DNA of 64,000 nt from Gemmatimonadota bacterium (GTDB lineage Bacteria > Gemmatimonadota > Gemmatimonadetes > Longimicrobiales > Gaopeijiaceae). The notes below the pieces were generated by a model. That model saw nothing but the letters and a program-made list of their open reading frames with translations. It was not told where the DNA came from and searched no databases. The DNA lies in NCBI GenBank assembly GCA_022826565.1, contig JAJDUP010000012.1, positions 1 through 64,000 of the forward strand, read 5' to 3'. The translations under genes were made by a program, and so were the position numbers. Positions 52,567 through 60,712 of the stretch are shown one piece after another. How positions within the stretch are numbered: the stretch's first letter is position 1; each line of letters opens with the position of its first letter.

Positions 52567-53531
52567 GACTTCGCGCCTCCCACCAGGCCGACGAAGACGC
52601 GCTCCAGCTCGCGCTCGGCACGGTTCAGCGCGATGACATCGTGCCCGGCCTCGACCAGCGCCCGGCACACTGTCGCCCGCAGGTCGGCGGCGCCCTCGAC
52701 GCGATAGGTCGCCGGGCCGGCGTCCGCGCCATCGCCATCGCCCCGGCCAGCCGCACTCGCCCGCTCGACCCGCGTCACCCCCTCCACCGCGGCGATCACT
52801 GCCTCCGGCGCCTGCGCCGCGCCGCCACCCGCCCGCACCGTCACCGCCATCCGGCGCGACATCATCAGCCGCTCGCTCAACTCGGCCTCGCTCCCCGACG
52901 CGACGATCTTGCCGTCGTTGAGGATCAGCAGCCGGTCGCAGGTCTCGCTGATCTCGGGCAGGATGTGGCTCGAGATCAGGATTGTGTGGCGGTCCTTCAG
53001 CGCGCGGATCATGCCGCGCATTTCCATGATCTGCACCGGGTCGAGGTCGTGGGTCGGCTCGTCGAGGATCAGGAGGTCGGGCTCGTGGATGATCGCCTGC
53101 GCCACGCCGACCCGCTGCCGGTACCCCTGGGAGAGCGTCCGGGTGGGCATGTCGCGCACCTCGCTGATGCGCGCGTACTCCTCGACCTCGGGGACCCGCC
53201 TGGCCACCTGCTCCCGCGACATCCCCTTGAGCAGCCCGACGAAGGTCAGGTAGTCGCTGACCGGCATGTCGCCGTAAACGGGAGGCAGCTCCGGCAGGTA
53301 GCCCACGCGCTTCCTCACTTCGTGGGGGTCGCGCAGCACGTCGAGCCCGTCGATCGTGACGATCCCGGACGACGGGCGCAGCCCGCACGCAAGGATGCGC
53401 AGCAGGGTCGTCTTCCCCACCCCGTTCAGCCCCAGGAAACCCACCGTGTCGCCCCGGTCGATCTCGAAGGAAACCGGGCCGAGGGCACGCTTCCTGCCGT
53501 AGTACTTTGTGACGTCGGTCAGCTGGACCAT
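52563..53531 (-). CDS. ABC transporter ATP-binding protein (GldA-like)
   Basis: 322 aa from the ATG at 53531; longer frames start in non-coding DNA. Walker A is GLNGVGKTT (residues 34-42), the signature LSQGYRQRVGVAQA, Walker B LLILDEPTHDLDP and the H-loop ISSHILPEI. The D-loop reads HDLDP rather than the common NGLDP. A C-terminal extension of about 100 residues is present, with a Gly/Ala-rich linker. It powers the export complex of the three downstream genes. It heads the operon. Confidence 0.92.
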   Translation of the reverse strand: MVQLTDVTKYYGRKRALGPVSFEIDRGDTVGFLGLNGVGKTTLLRILACGLRPSSGIVTIDGLDVLRDPHEVRKRVGYLPELPPVYGDMPVSDYLTFVGLLKGMSREQVARRVPEVEEYARISEVRDMPTRTLSQGYRQRVGVAQAIIHEPDLLILDEPTHDLDPVQIMEMRGMIRALKDRHTILISSHILPEISETCDRLLILNDGKIVASGSEAELSERLMMSRRMAVTVRAGGGAAQAPEAVIAAVEGVTRVERASAAGRGDGDGADAGPATYRVEGAADLRATVCRALVEAGHDVIALNRAERELERVFVGLVGGAKS

Positions 53532-53652
53532 TCGCACCCGCAAGCGCTGAAACCATAGACGCGGCAAACATCTGCCGGGAAAAAACCTAGACGGAGACGG
53601 GGAAGGGTCAAGGCTGTGCGGTCCCGTGCGGCGCCCTCGCGGGGTGCCCCCC

Positions 53653-55125
53653 TCAGCGCGCCAGGTCGAAACGGACGTTGCGAACGCGCCCGGCCGCGAG
53701 CACGAACGCGACCGCTCGTCCACTCTCGACCTCGAAGGCGAGTTCGAACCCCCCGACGCCGAACACCGTGCCGCCCGCCCCGTTGCCCGAAGTGTCGCCA
53801 CGATGCTCCAGCACCCGGTCAACCCCGCTCGGGTGGCGCAGCACCAGGCGGCCCTCCTCGGCAGCAATCACCCACGTCGCCCCGATCTCCCCCGAGTGGT
53901 AGGAGCCGGTCAGGGCCGCGAGCACATCGGCCGACACCTCGCCCCCGGCAGTATCCGGCCCCGGTGCCGCGGGCGGAGCCGCCGCCACCTCCGCCTCCTC
54001 GGTGAACGCATCCTCCAGCAGGATGTCCTCGACGGCGAGGCTCATCTGCACCGGGTTGGCCATCCCCGCGTTGCAGAGCGCGATCACGGTCGTCCGCTGC
54101 TCCGGATAACGGGCGATCATCGTGCGAAACGCCATGAATCCGCCCGCGTGCGACACCCGGTCCAGCCCGCGCCGCCGCTCCACCGAGAGCCCGCGTGCGT
54201 AGCGGATCTCCTCGCCGCTCGTCAGCACCCCCCGCTCATACATCCGCTCCGCGAAGCCGGGTACGCCCAGCACGTCGCCGTAGAACGCCCCGTCCCAACG
54301 CGCCAGGTCCTCGACCGACGAGTACAGCCCGCCGTCCCCCACCTTGTCGAACGCCATCAGGTAGTTGGTGCGCCAGTCCCCGTCCGGGCCCGCGTCGTAG
54401 CTGAACACCCGGTCCCGCACGACCTGCGTAGGGTCGTCGTGGAAGTGCGTGCTCGTCATCCCCAGCGGCCGGAAGATCTTCTCGTCGGCGTACTCGCGCA
54501 GCGACCGCCCCGTCGCCCGCTTCACGATCTCGGCCATCAGCACATACCCCGAATTGCTGTACAGATGCTCGGACCCCGGCGCGAAGTTGAGCTCCTTCTG
54601 CCGGGTGATGAGCTCCAGCATGGCCTCGTTCGTCAGGATGTTCTCAAACGGCGTCCCCGCCAGCGACATCAGGGTGAGGTAGTCGCGCACGCCGCTCGTG
54701 TGGTGCACGAGGTGCCGCACCGTGACCGCGCCCTGCTCGTAATCCGGGAACTCGGGGATGTGCCGCCGCACCTCGTCGTCCAGCGACAGATGCCCCTCGT
54801 GAGCCGCAATGACGATCGCCGCCGCCGCAAACTGCTTCGCCACCGACGCCAGGTAGAAGACCGACCGCTCGCTCAGCGGGATCCCGTGGTCCAGCTGGCC
54901 CATCCCGTAGCCGCGGCCGTAAACCAGCCTTCCGGCTTCGGCGACCCCGACCGCGCAACCGGGCCCGTCCGTCCGGTCGTACTCGGCGAAGACCGCGTCG
55001 ATCCGTTCGCGGACTTCGGGGTCGAGTTGCAGGCCGGAGGTGGTATGGGGGATGAAGAGCGACGTGCCAAGTAAAGCAAAGATTACATTATGTAATGTAC
55101 GCTTTACATTCCATTGCGCTTGCAT
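53653..55125 (-). CDS. Class C beta-lactamase-like serine hydrolase
   Basis: 490 aa from the ATG at 55125, with AGGA upstream; the frame to 55344 is not coding. A signal peptide (VKRTLHNVIFALLGTSLF) is followed by the Ser-x-x-Lys motif SVAK (in YLASVAKQFA), YSN in LYSNSGYVLMAEIV and the HxG in VSHAGGFMAFRTM, plus a C-terminal DUF3471-like domain. Such proteins are D-Ala carboxypeptidases, esterases or peptidases more often than true lactamases. Motif copy 3 lies inside codons 5-18 of the signal-peptide region. It follows the di-haem gene by 8 bp. Confidence 0.87.
   Translation of the reverse strand: MQAQWNVKRTLHNVIFALLGTSLFIPHTTSGLQLDPEVRERIDAVFAEYDRTDGPGCAVGVAEAGRLVYGRGYGMGQLDHGIPLSERSVFYLASVAKQFAAAAIVIAAHEGHLSLDDEVRRHIPEFPDYEQGAVTVRHLVHHTSGVRDYLTLMSLAGTPFENILTNEAMLELITRQKELNFAPGSEHLYSNSGYVLMAEIVKRATGRSLREYADEKIFRPLGMTSTHFHDDPTQVVRDRVFSYDAGPDGDWRTNYLMAFDKVGDGGLYSSVEDLARWDGAFYGDVLGVPGFAERMYERGVLTSGEEIRYARGLSVERRRGLDRVSHAGGFMAFRTMIARYPEQRTTVIALCNAGMANPVQMSLAVEDILLEDAFTEEAEVAAAPPAAPGPDTAGGEVSADVLAALTGSYHSGEIGATWVIAAEEGRLVLRHPSGVDRVLEHRGDTSGNGAGGTVFGVGGFELAFEVESGRAVAFVLAAGRVRNVRFDLAR
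55071..55112 (+). promoter_or_regulatory. Recurrent 42-bp AT-rich motif, copy 3
   Basis: GTAAAG at 55071, TTACA at 55083, ATGTA at 55090 and TACATT at 55105. Within it ATTACATTATGTAAT is a dyad with one central base. It overlaps the signal-peptide codons of the beta-lactamase-like gene, so it may be an operator there; the TTACA-N3-TGTAA pattern resembles BlaI/MecI-type sites (TACA..TGTA), a weak and inferred link. Confidence 0.6.
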
Positions 55126-55133
55126 GATGGTCC

Positions 55134-56402
55134 TCACAGTGATCTCAGGAAACGCACGACTGCCCGGCGCGCGTCGTCCGGCAGCGCGCTGAAGGCATCT
55201 CGCGCGGCAGCCGCCTCGCCGCCATGGGACGCGATCGCGGCCGGAACATCGGCCGCCCTGCCGTCGTGGAGGAGCAGGGAGCGGTGGCGCAGACCCCATA
55301 GCGGCGCCGTGCGCAGTTCGCCCGGGGCGGCGTCGACCCCGCATACGTCGGCCATCTCCGCGCCGAGGTCGTGCAGGAGCATGTCGGAGTAGGGCGCGAT
55401 GGTTCGGCCGGCCAGCGCCGGGGTGTCGGCCGCGCCGGTGCGCAGTTCCTCGCGGTGACAGGATGTGCAGCCGATCTGGCTGAAGAGGGCGGAGCCCTGC
55501 GCGACCGTGTCACGCGCGGGTGGGTAGAGGTCGCGCTCGGGGGCCGGGGGCGCGAGGAAGCGGACATAGTCGGTGAGCTGCGCGAGGGTGGGGGCGTCGA
55601 TCTCGGGGTCGGGCATGGGGTCGGCCTCGGGGGGGACGGGGACGCCGTTGACGGGTTCTTCGGTGGTGTGGCCCGGGACGGTGAAGCCGAGTTCGAAGCG
55701 CAGGGCGGTCATCACGAAGTCGCGGACGGTAGAGGCGTCGCCCTTGCGCCCGAAGCGTGCCGTGCGGCCGTCGGCCAGGCGCGGCAGGCGCCCCGAGATG
55801 CCGTCGCCGTCGCTGTCGCCGGGGTCGGCCCACTCCAGGAGGACGTCGTCGGGCACGGCTTCGAGCAGGCCGAGGCCGAGAAGCGGCGGGGCGGTGACGC
55901 GGGAGGTGGCCGTGGCCGCGGCGGGCACCTCTTCGGGCCCCATCCCGTGCGCGATGAGGAGGTCGGTCGCGCGGCGCTGGATGTTGTCGCCCCCGGCGGC
56001 GACGAGGAGGTCGCAGCGGCCGTCCGCGAACCGGGTGGCCTTGACCACGCGCACCCGCGTGCCGCCGCCGCCGACCACGGGCTGGTCGTGACAGTCGCTG
56101 CAGCGCTCGGCGTTGTACAGCGGGCCGAGCCCCTCGTCGGCGGTGGCGAGCCGCTCGAAGAGGGCGCGACCCAGGAGGAACCGTCCCCGCTCCCCGCTGT
56201 CGAGTCGCGCGACCGGTTCACCGAGCGGCGGGGGGCGTTCCGCGGGCCCCGCGTCGCCGCAACCGGTCAGTCCGCCGCCCAGGGCCGCGCACGCCAGAAG
56301 CGCCGCCCAGCGACCCGTGGACGACACCGCCCGGGCACCGGACAACACCGCCCGCGCACCGAGAGCGGCGGGTCGCCCGCTCCGGCCGCGACCAGCCGTC
56401 AC
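55134..56402 (-). CDS. Di-haem cytochrome lipoprotein, paralogue of 41863 gene
   Basis: 422 aa from a GTG at 56402 that overlaps the parvulin-like gene stop (GTGA). Lipobox in ALGGGLTGC. Two haem motifs: CSDCHDQ (near residue 104) and CTSCHRE (near 318). The segments ALFERLATADEGLGPLYNAER and PYSDMLLHDLGAEMAD match the DUF1111-type family as in the 41863 gene. The stop is 8 bp before the start of the serine hydrolase, so both share an operon with the parvulin-like gene. Function is likely periplasmic electron transfer, substrate unknown. Confidence 0.85.
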   Translation of the reverse strand: MTAGRGRSGRPAALGARAVLSGARAVSSTGRWAALLACAALGGGLTGCGDAGPAERPPPLGEPVARLDSGERGRFLLGRALFERLATADEGLGPLYNAERCSDCHDQPVVGGGGTRVRVVKATRFADGRCDLLVAAGGDNIQRRATDLLIAHGMGPEEVPAAATATSRVTAPPLLGLGLLEAVPDDVLLEWADPGDSDGDGISGRLPRLADGRTARFGRKGDASTVRDFVMTALRFELGFTVPGHTTEEPVNGVPVPPEADPMPDPEIDAPTLAQLTDYVRFLAPPAPERDLYPPARDTVAQGSALFSQIGCTSCHREELRTGAADTPALAGRTIAPYSDMLLHDLGAEMADVCGVDAAPGELRTAPLWGLRHRSLLLHDGRAADVPAAIASHGGEAAAARDAFSALPDDARRAVVRFLRSL

Positions 56403-57787
56403 GTCCCGGCTCCCCCCGAGGTCCCGGCATCCCGCAACATCCCCTGTGCGGTGACGATCGCCGCGAGGATGCCGCGGTGCCTCACCCGCGTGTCGGTTCG
56501 GCCCAGCAGCCACGCTTCGAAGAGCGGCGGCATCGTCCGGGCCTCCTCCCTGCGCGCCACCACCGATTCCATGTAGCGGGCGAGCGCTGTCCGGGAAGGC
56601 GAATCGGCAGCGTTCAGATCGAGCACCCGCGTCCAGTACTCGAGTTCCTCGTCGTGTCCACGCGCGAGCATGTCCTCGATCAGGGGATCGAGCGTCATGC
56701 CGCCCTCGGCCGCGTCCACCAGGCGCAGCTCGCGGGTGCCGAGGTCGTTGATCAGAGCGGTTCGGGCCTCCGGCTCTGCACCGCTGATCTCGGTCAGCGT
56801 CTCTCGCGGGAAGAAGAAGAAGTCGCGCGCCGCGGTGCCGGCGGCATAGCTCCCCCCGTCCCAGGATGCGAGCACCTGTCTGGAATCGAGCCATTCAGCC
56901 GGGTCTTCCGCGACGCGGGCAACCACCACCTCCGCTCCCGGCGACACCGTGAAGTTGCGCGCGCCCCGCACTCCCGCTGCGGCGCCCGCGTCGGCCTCCA
57001 TCAGCAGCCGGTCGAAGAGGCGTTCGCGTAAGATCGTTTCCACCTCGGCGTACCGCGGCCGATACAGGATATGGAACCCCTGCGCGCTCTGGGTGACGGC
57101 CGACACCTGGCCGGGCTCCAGCCGGAAGGCAGCGCGTTCAAGCGTGGTGGGGAGCTCGCCCGGACCGAACAGCCCGAGTAGTCCACCCATCGACCTTGAA
57201 TCGATATCCTCGCTCTCCGCCACGATCGTCGCCCAGCCGCCCCCTTCCGCGATCGTGGCCAGAAGCCGATCCGCGGTGCGCTGCTGAAGGAGCCTCTCGC
57301 TCGAAGAGGTCTCGGGTCCGACCCGCCTGAGCACATGGGCGATCAGGCGTAGCGAGCCCTCGCTGAAGACCGTCTCCGCCTCGGTCACCCGCGGGATGAT
57401 GCTGGCGCTCAGTCGCTCCCTGCGGTCGGCGCTCAGAATTGCTTCCCGGCGCTCCAGCCACGTCGACGCTTCGCGGGCCTCGGCGCCCTGCAGGGAATCG
57501 CCCGCGGCGGCACGCTGGGAGAGCGCGGCCGAGGCCACCCAGAGGTCGACCAGCGGAGCGACCGCCACGGAGTCAAGCGGAAACGGCTGGGCGAGAACGA
57601 GGAGTTCTGCGAGCCGTTCCTCGGTCAGGGTCCAGTCACCGGCCCGGGCTGCCAGGCCCCGGTCGGACAGGTTGCTGCACGACGCCAGCCACAGCATCGC
57701 CGCCAGCAGCAGCGGGGCCCGCCGGGTCGCGCGAGTGCCCCGGACATGGTCATCGGCCCGTTGGGGACGGCGCGGTCGTGTCCCCAC
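56399..57787 (-). CDS. SurA/PpiC-like parvulin-type lipoprotein
   Basis: 462 aa from a GTG at 57787 with AGGA upstream (a TTG at 57826 is also possible). Signal with lipobox (LLLAAMLWLASC), a helical SurA-like N-terminal region (LVLAQPFPLDSVAVAPLVDL) and a rotamase-type domain: IAHVLRRVGPETSS, GGWATIVAESEDIDSRSMGG and RLEPGQVSAVTQSAQGFHIL. It helps fold exported proteins. It is coupled to the di-haem gene downstream, and its own start follows the DUF4399 gene closely. The parvulin domain is somewhat diverged, so catalytic activity is uncertain. Confidence 0.8.
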   Translation of the reverse strand: MGTRPRRPQRADDHVRGTRATRRAPLLLAAMLWLASCSNLSDRGLAARAGDWTLTEERLAELLVLAQPFPLDSVAVAPLVDLWVASAALSQRAAAGDSLQGAEAREASTWLERREAILSADRRERLSASIIPRVTEAETVFSEGSLRLIAHVLRRVGPETSSSERLLQQRTADRLLATIAEGGGWATIVAESEDIDSRSMGGLLGLFGPGELPTTLERAAFRLEPGQVSAVTQSAQGFHILYRPRYAEVETILRERLFDRLLMEADAGAAAGVRGARNFTVSPGAEVVVARVAEDPAEWLDSRQVLASWDGGSYAAGTAARDFFFFPRETLTEISGAEPEARTALINDLGTRELRLVDAAEGGMTLDPLIEDMLARGHDEELEYWTRVLDLNAADSPSRTALARYMESVVARREEARTMPPLFEAWLLGRTDTRVRHRGILAAIVTAQGMLRDAGTSGGAGT

Positions 57788-57794
57788 CGCTTTC

Positions 57795-58250
57795 CTACCG
57801 GACGGTGACCGTGATCGTATCGGCAACTGGCGGATCGAGCGGAATGTGCACGCCGTCGGCGACGACCGCGATGATGCGATGCTCGCCCGGCGCGAGATCC
57901 TCCAGGGTGAACTCGGTCTCGGCCTGGCCCATGTGATAGTGCACGCCGGGATCGTTGGGAATGGGGATCGCCCAGTCCACGTCGCCGTTCACGACCAGGT
58001 GGTGATGACCGGTTCCCGGGTCCATGTTTCCGGCCAACACGATCTCGAGGCCCTCGACTTCCATGACGACCCGAACCGGGCCGGCATCCAGCTCGGCGCC
58101 ATCCGCCGGTTCCGTGATCATCACCCTGGCGGGCATCGCCGCCTCTTCAGCCATCCCGGCGTCGGCTTCCGAAGCCTCGCCCGTGTCTCCCGTGTCGCCG
58201 CCGCAACCAAGCACCAGCATCGCGATTCCCATTCCGACCGTTACACGCAT
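57795..58250 (-). CDS. DUF4399 lipoprotein
   Basis: 151 aa from the ATG at 58250. Lipobox in GMGIAMLVLGC followed by an acidic linker. The DUF4399 features are VMITEPADGAELDAGPVRVV and GTGHHHLVVNGDVDWAIPIP, then HYHMGQAETEFTLEDLAPGEH: His-rich stretches suggest metal binding. It may sit in the periplasm with the parvulin-like and di-haem proteins, with which it shares the leftward direction. Confidence 0.83.
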   Translation of the reverse strand: MRVTVGMGIAMLVLGCGGDTGDTGEASEADAGMAEEAAMPARVMITEPADGAELDAGPVRVVMEVEGLEIVLAGNMDPGTGHHHLVVNGDVDWAIPIPNDPGVHYHMGQAETEFTLEDLAPGEHRIIAVVADGVHIPLDPPVADTITVTVR

Positions 58251-58370
58251 TGCTCGCCGCTCCTCGCACTCCGAAAGCTCGTGGTCCCGTGGCGCTGAAA
58301 CCCGGAATGCGGGCGCGCCGAGTCCCGACAAGGTGCGTGAAAGAGCGCATCGGCGCCAGACCGCCGGCCG

Positions 58371-58610
58371 CTATCCTCCCCGGCGCAGCCAGATGAGGAC
58401 TACGCCGCACGATGTGCCCAGGCCCGAGTACTGGGCCGGGATCACGACACCCGGAATCGGCTCGCCCGTCGTCTGGTCCACGACTTTGCGGGTAACCGTA
58501 ACCGTGCCCGCATCCCGCGTCTCCTGGGCGCCCGCGCGCGGTGCGCAGATCGCAACGGCCGCCGACGGCAGCAATGTGGTCCTCCCGGTCAACGGCCGAT
58601 TCGCATTCAT
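58371..58610 (-). pseudogene. Internally deleted paralogue of the 58615 plug-domain gene
   Basis: 79 codons: a signal-like start, then TVTVTRKVVDQTTGEPIPGV (the beginning of the CarboxypepD_reg domain of the neighbour) joined directly to VIPAQYSGLGTSCGVVLIWL, which matches the neighbour's last 20 residues (PPQYWGMNSSCGVVLIWIRR). About 290 residues between them are missing, so it seems to be an adjacent duplicate that suffered an internal deletion. It starts 4 bp after the neighbour's stop. It may still be translated, but a function is doubtful. Confidence 0.72.
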
Positions 58611-58614
58611 CCCA

Positions 58615-59709
58615 TCATTTTGTCCTTCGAATCCAGATGAGCACCACCCCGCACGAGGAATTCATGCCCCAGTATTGGGGTGGGAGGCCCGCCTGGCCCT
58701 TGTAGATCTCGACTCCGGCCACCGCGATCGGATCCACGAGGTCGTTCAGTGCAGGCGGCGTGTCACCCCCTCTCTCTACCAGCACGCCGTCGATGTACAC
58801 GGAAGGGTAGCATGCTTCGCCCGCCCTGCGGAACATGACGAAGCGGCGGCTGGGCATTTGGGGATCGCTGACCACCCTGACGCCCGGAAACCGGATCAAC
58901 GCATCGGACAGATCCATCGGCGACCAGCGCTCGAGTTCCTCGCGGTCGACGAAGTTGCCCCAGCCGTCGGTCTCCCGCTCATAGAACCCGACCCCCTGCA
59001 GGGTGACATCCTGCCGCTCGACGGTCACTTCGATCGGGTCCAGCTCGATGGCTTCGACGGAGAGCGCCACCTCCATGACGCTGACCCGACCCACGTTGAT
59101 GTCGACCGAATCGGTGCGCTGCTGGTAGCCGAGGTGGGAAAAGGTGACTTCGTAGCGTCCGGGAAGCAGGTCGGGGAGCGTGAATCGGCCCGACATGCTC
59201 GTCGTCGCCACCCGGCCCTGGAGGGCAACGTTGACGACCACTTCGGGGACGGGCTCGCCGGTTGTCTGATCGGTGACCAGGCCGGAGACACCGGTTGCGA
59301 GTCCTTCGTTGGGATCGGCGGAAGCCGTCATGGCCAGGAAGAACTCGCCTGGCTGATCCACGTTCAGGTTACCCTCGAGCCGTCGGTAGTCGTCGTGAAC
59401 GATGTTGAGGTCGTACACGCCGCGCGGCACGCGGTCCAGCAGGAACTGGCCGTTGGCGTCGGTGACGAGCGTGAGGTCCAGGGCCTTCACCAGGACCACG
59501 GCCCCGGCAATCGGCTCGGCGGTCAATTCGTCCAGCACGTTGCCCGTCACGGTTACGGTCGCGGGTCCCAGAGCCGACTGGGCGCGCGCGGAGGGCGTAG
59601 GCAGGGCACCGGCGCAGACGACCAACAGGGTTAAACCGAGGCCCGACAGGGGCATGGCGAAGAACGTCTTGTGGATCGAGCAGGTTCGGTGGGATTTGGT
59701 TTGAAGCAT
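58615..59709 (-). CDS. Exported protein with two CarboxypepD_reg domains and a plug-like domain
   Basis: 364 aa from the ATG at 59709. The signal peptide is LSGLGLTLLVVCAGALPTP and ends ARAQ. Two CarboxypepD_reg-like domains follow: residues about 50-120 (VTGNVLDELTAEPIAGAVVL) and 140-210 (VSGLVTDQTTGEPVPEVVVN). The C-terminal 110 residues match the TonB-dependent plug (LSDALIRFPGVRVVSDPQMP, then YPSVYIDGVLVERGGDTPPA) and there is no beta-barrel. It ends in SSCGVVLIWIRR. Plug proteins without a barrel are common in Gemmatimonadota and their function is not known; signalling to a TonB-dependent partner is one possibility. Confidence 0.8.
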   Translation of the reverse strand: MLQTKSHRTCSIHKTFFAMPLSGLGLTLLVVCAGALPTPSARAQSALGPATVTVTGNVLDELTAEPIAGAVVLVKALDLTLVTDANGQFLLDRVPRGVYDLNIVHDDYRRLEGNLNVDQPGEFFLAMTASADPNEGLATGVSGLVTDQTTGEPVPEVVVNVALQGRVATTSMSGRFTLPDLLPGRYEVTFSHLGYQQRTDSVDINVGRVSVMEVALSVEAIELDPIEVTVERQDVTLQGVGFYERETDGWGNFVDREELERWSPMDLSDALIRFPGVRVVSDPQMPSRRFVMFRRAGEACYPSVYIDGVLVERGGDTPPALNDLVDPIAVAGVEIYKGQAGLPPQYWGMNSSCGVVLIWIRRTK

Positions 59710-60014
59710 CGAGGTCTCGGGTGAGGTGCTGAGAGGGTCGGTGCGGCGAGCAAATCGGTTTTGGACGTCAAAGTCAAATACGCCTCGCAACCCAGGAGCT
59801 TGCAGGTGGCAAGCGGCTGGAAATGCCTACCCGGCGGGGGTTCCAAGGTTCCCTTGTTCCCGGTTCGGTCCAGACGACAGCCGATAGTCCCATCCGGCCA
59901 TCCCATCGCCCGCGAGCATCGGGGAAAGTCCACTGAAGGGGTCGCGAAGTGTACTCCACGCACTCCCTCTGCGACCCCCGTTTCCTGTCTTGACACCCAA
60001 AGGATGCAAAACGA
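59710..60014. other. Divergent intergenic region
   Basis: About 305 bp between leftward and rightward genes. GGGGTCGC (59938-59945) and GCGACCCC (59971-59978) make an inverted repeat with a 25-bp loop. A TTGACA hexamer lies near 59990, but it is too close to the 60015 start to be a simple promoter for it. No gene is seen. Confidence 0.4.
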
Positions 60015-60440
60015 ATGTTACGAACTATGGACCAGTCCGGATTCGACACACTGAAGGCCACCCGCGCCCTGGAAGCCGCCGGCTTCGATTCCGGGCAGGC
60101 GGAAGCCATGGTGACCGTCTTCGGCGGCGCGGTTGTCGGCAATCTGGCGACCAAATGGGACTTTCGGGATCTGAAGGACGAGATCGGCGCACTCCGCAAC
60201 GAAATGACCGGCACTATCGACGGCCTGCGCACCGAAACGACCGGCGCCATCGACGGCCTGCGCACCGAATTCGCTGCCAGGCTGGAGAAGCAGATCGGTG
60301 GCCTCCGCGAGGACTTGAGCAGCGAGATCGCCACAGTCCGATTGAGCGTGGAGAGTCTCCTGGCCTCCATGTACAGGCTGCTGCTTGCCCAGGCCGTCTT
60401 GATCGTCAGCTTGATCCTGGGTCTGCAGCGACTTCTTTAG
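60015..60440 (+). CDS. DUF1640-like coiled-coil membrane protein
   Basis: 141 aa from the ATG at 60015 (AAAGGA nine bases upstream; an ATG at 60027 is an alternative). The N-terminal motif FDTLKATRALEAAGFDSGQA is typical of DUF1640. A coiled coil follows (residues 55-115), including a twice-repeated 11-residue unit (TTGAIDGLRTE) encoded by 33-bp DNA repeats, and a C-terminal membrane helix (LLLAQAVLIVSLILGLQRLL). DUF1640 proteins are relatives of mitochondrial CCDC90, with no settled bacterial role. It is similar in design to the 38911 protein, though with the membrane helix at the other end. Confidence 0.85.
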   Translation: MLRTMDQSGFDTLKATRALEAAGFDSGQAEAMVTVFGGAVVGNLATKWDFRDLKDEIGALRNEMTGTIDGLRTETTGAIDGLRTEFAARLEKQIGGLREDLSSEIATVRLSVESLLASMYRLLLAQAVLIVSLILGLQRLL

Positions 60441-60518
60441 CAGTCCGTGGAACAAGTCCCCGCTGCATTCGGACGGCGATGAATCCGCGCTGGGCGCGGC
60501 GCTCATCGACTCAAGACT

Positions 60519-60560
60519 GTAAAGAGAACATTGCAATATGTCGTGTTTGATTCACATTCA
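60519..60560 (+). promoter_or_regulatory. Recurrent 42-bp AT-rich motif, copy 4
   Basis: GTAAAG at 60519, TTGCA at 60531, ATGTC at 60538 and CACATT at 60553, the same spacing as the other copies. From ATGTC through GTTTGAT it is identical to copy 1. It lies upstream of the DUF5916 gene (60713), in the right direction to serve as a promoter or control site. Confidence 0.6.
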
Positions 60561-60712
60561 GACTCTCCAGAGCGCCGCTCTGCGTTGCTCTTCGTTCAAA
60601 TAGCGCCGCTATTCTCGCTCTTCGCGCCTTGCCAGCCCGGCCCCTCGCCGTCCTCGGTGCAACGCGGGGATTGTCCACGGACTGCCAGGCGTCCAGGAGG
60701 CTCAGCCAACCG

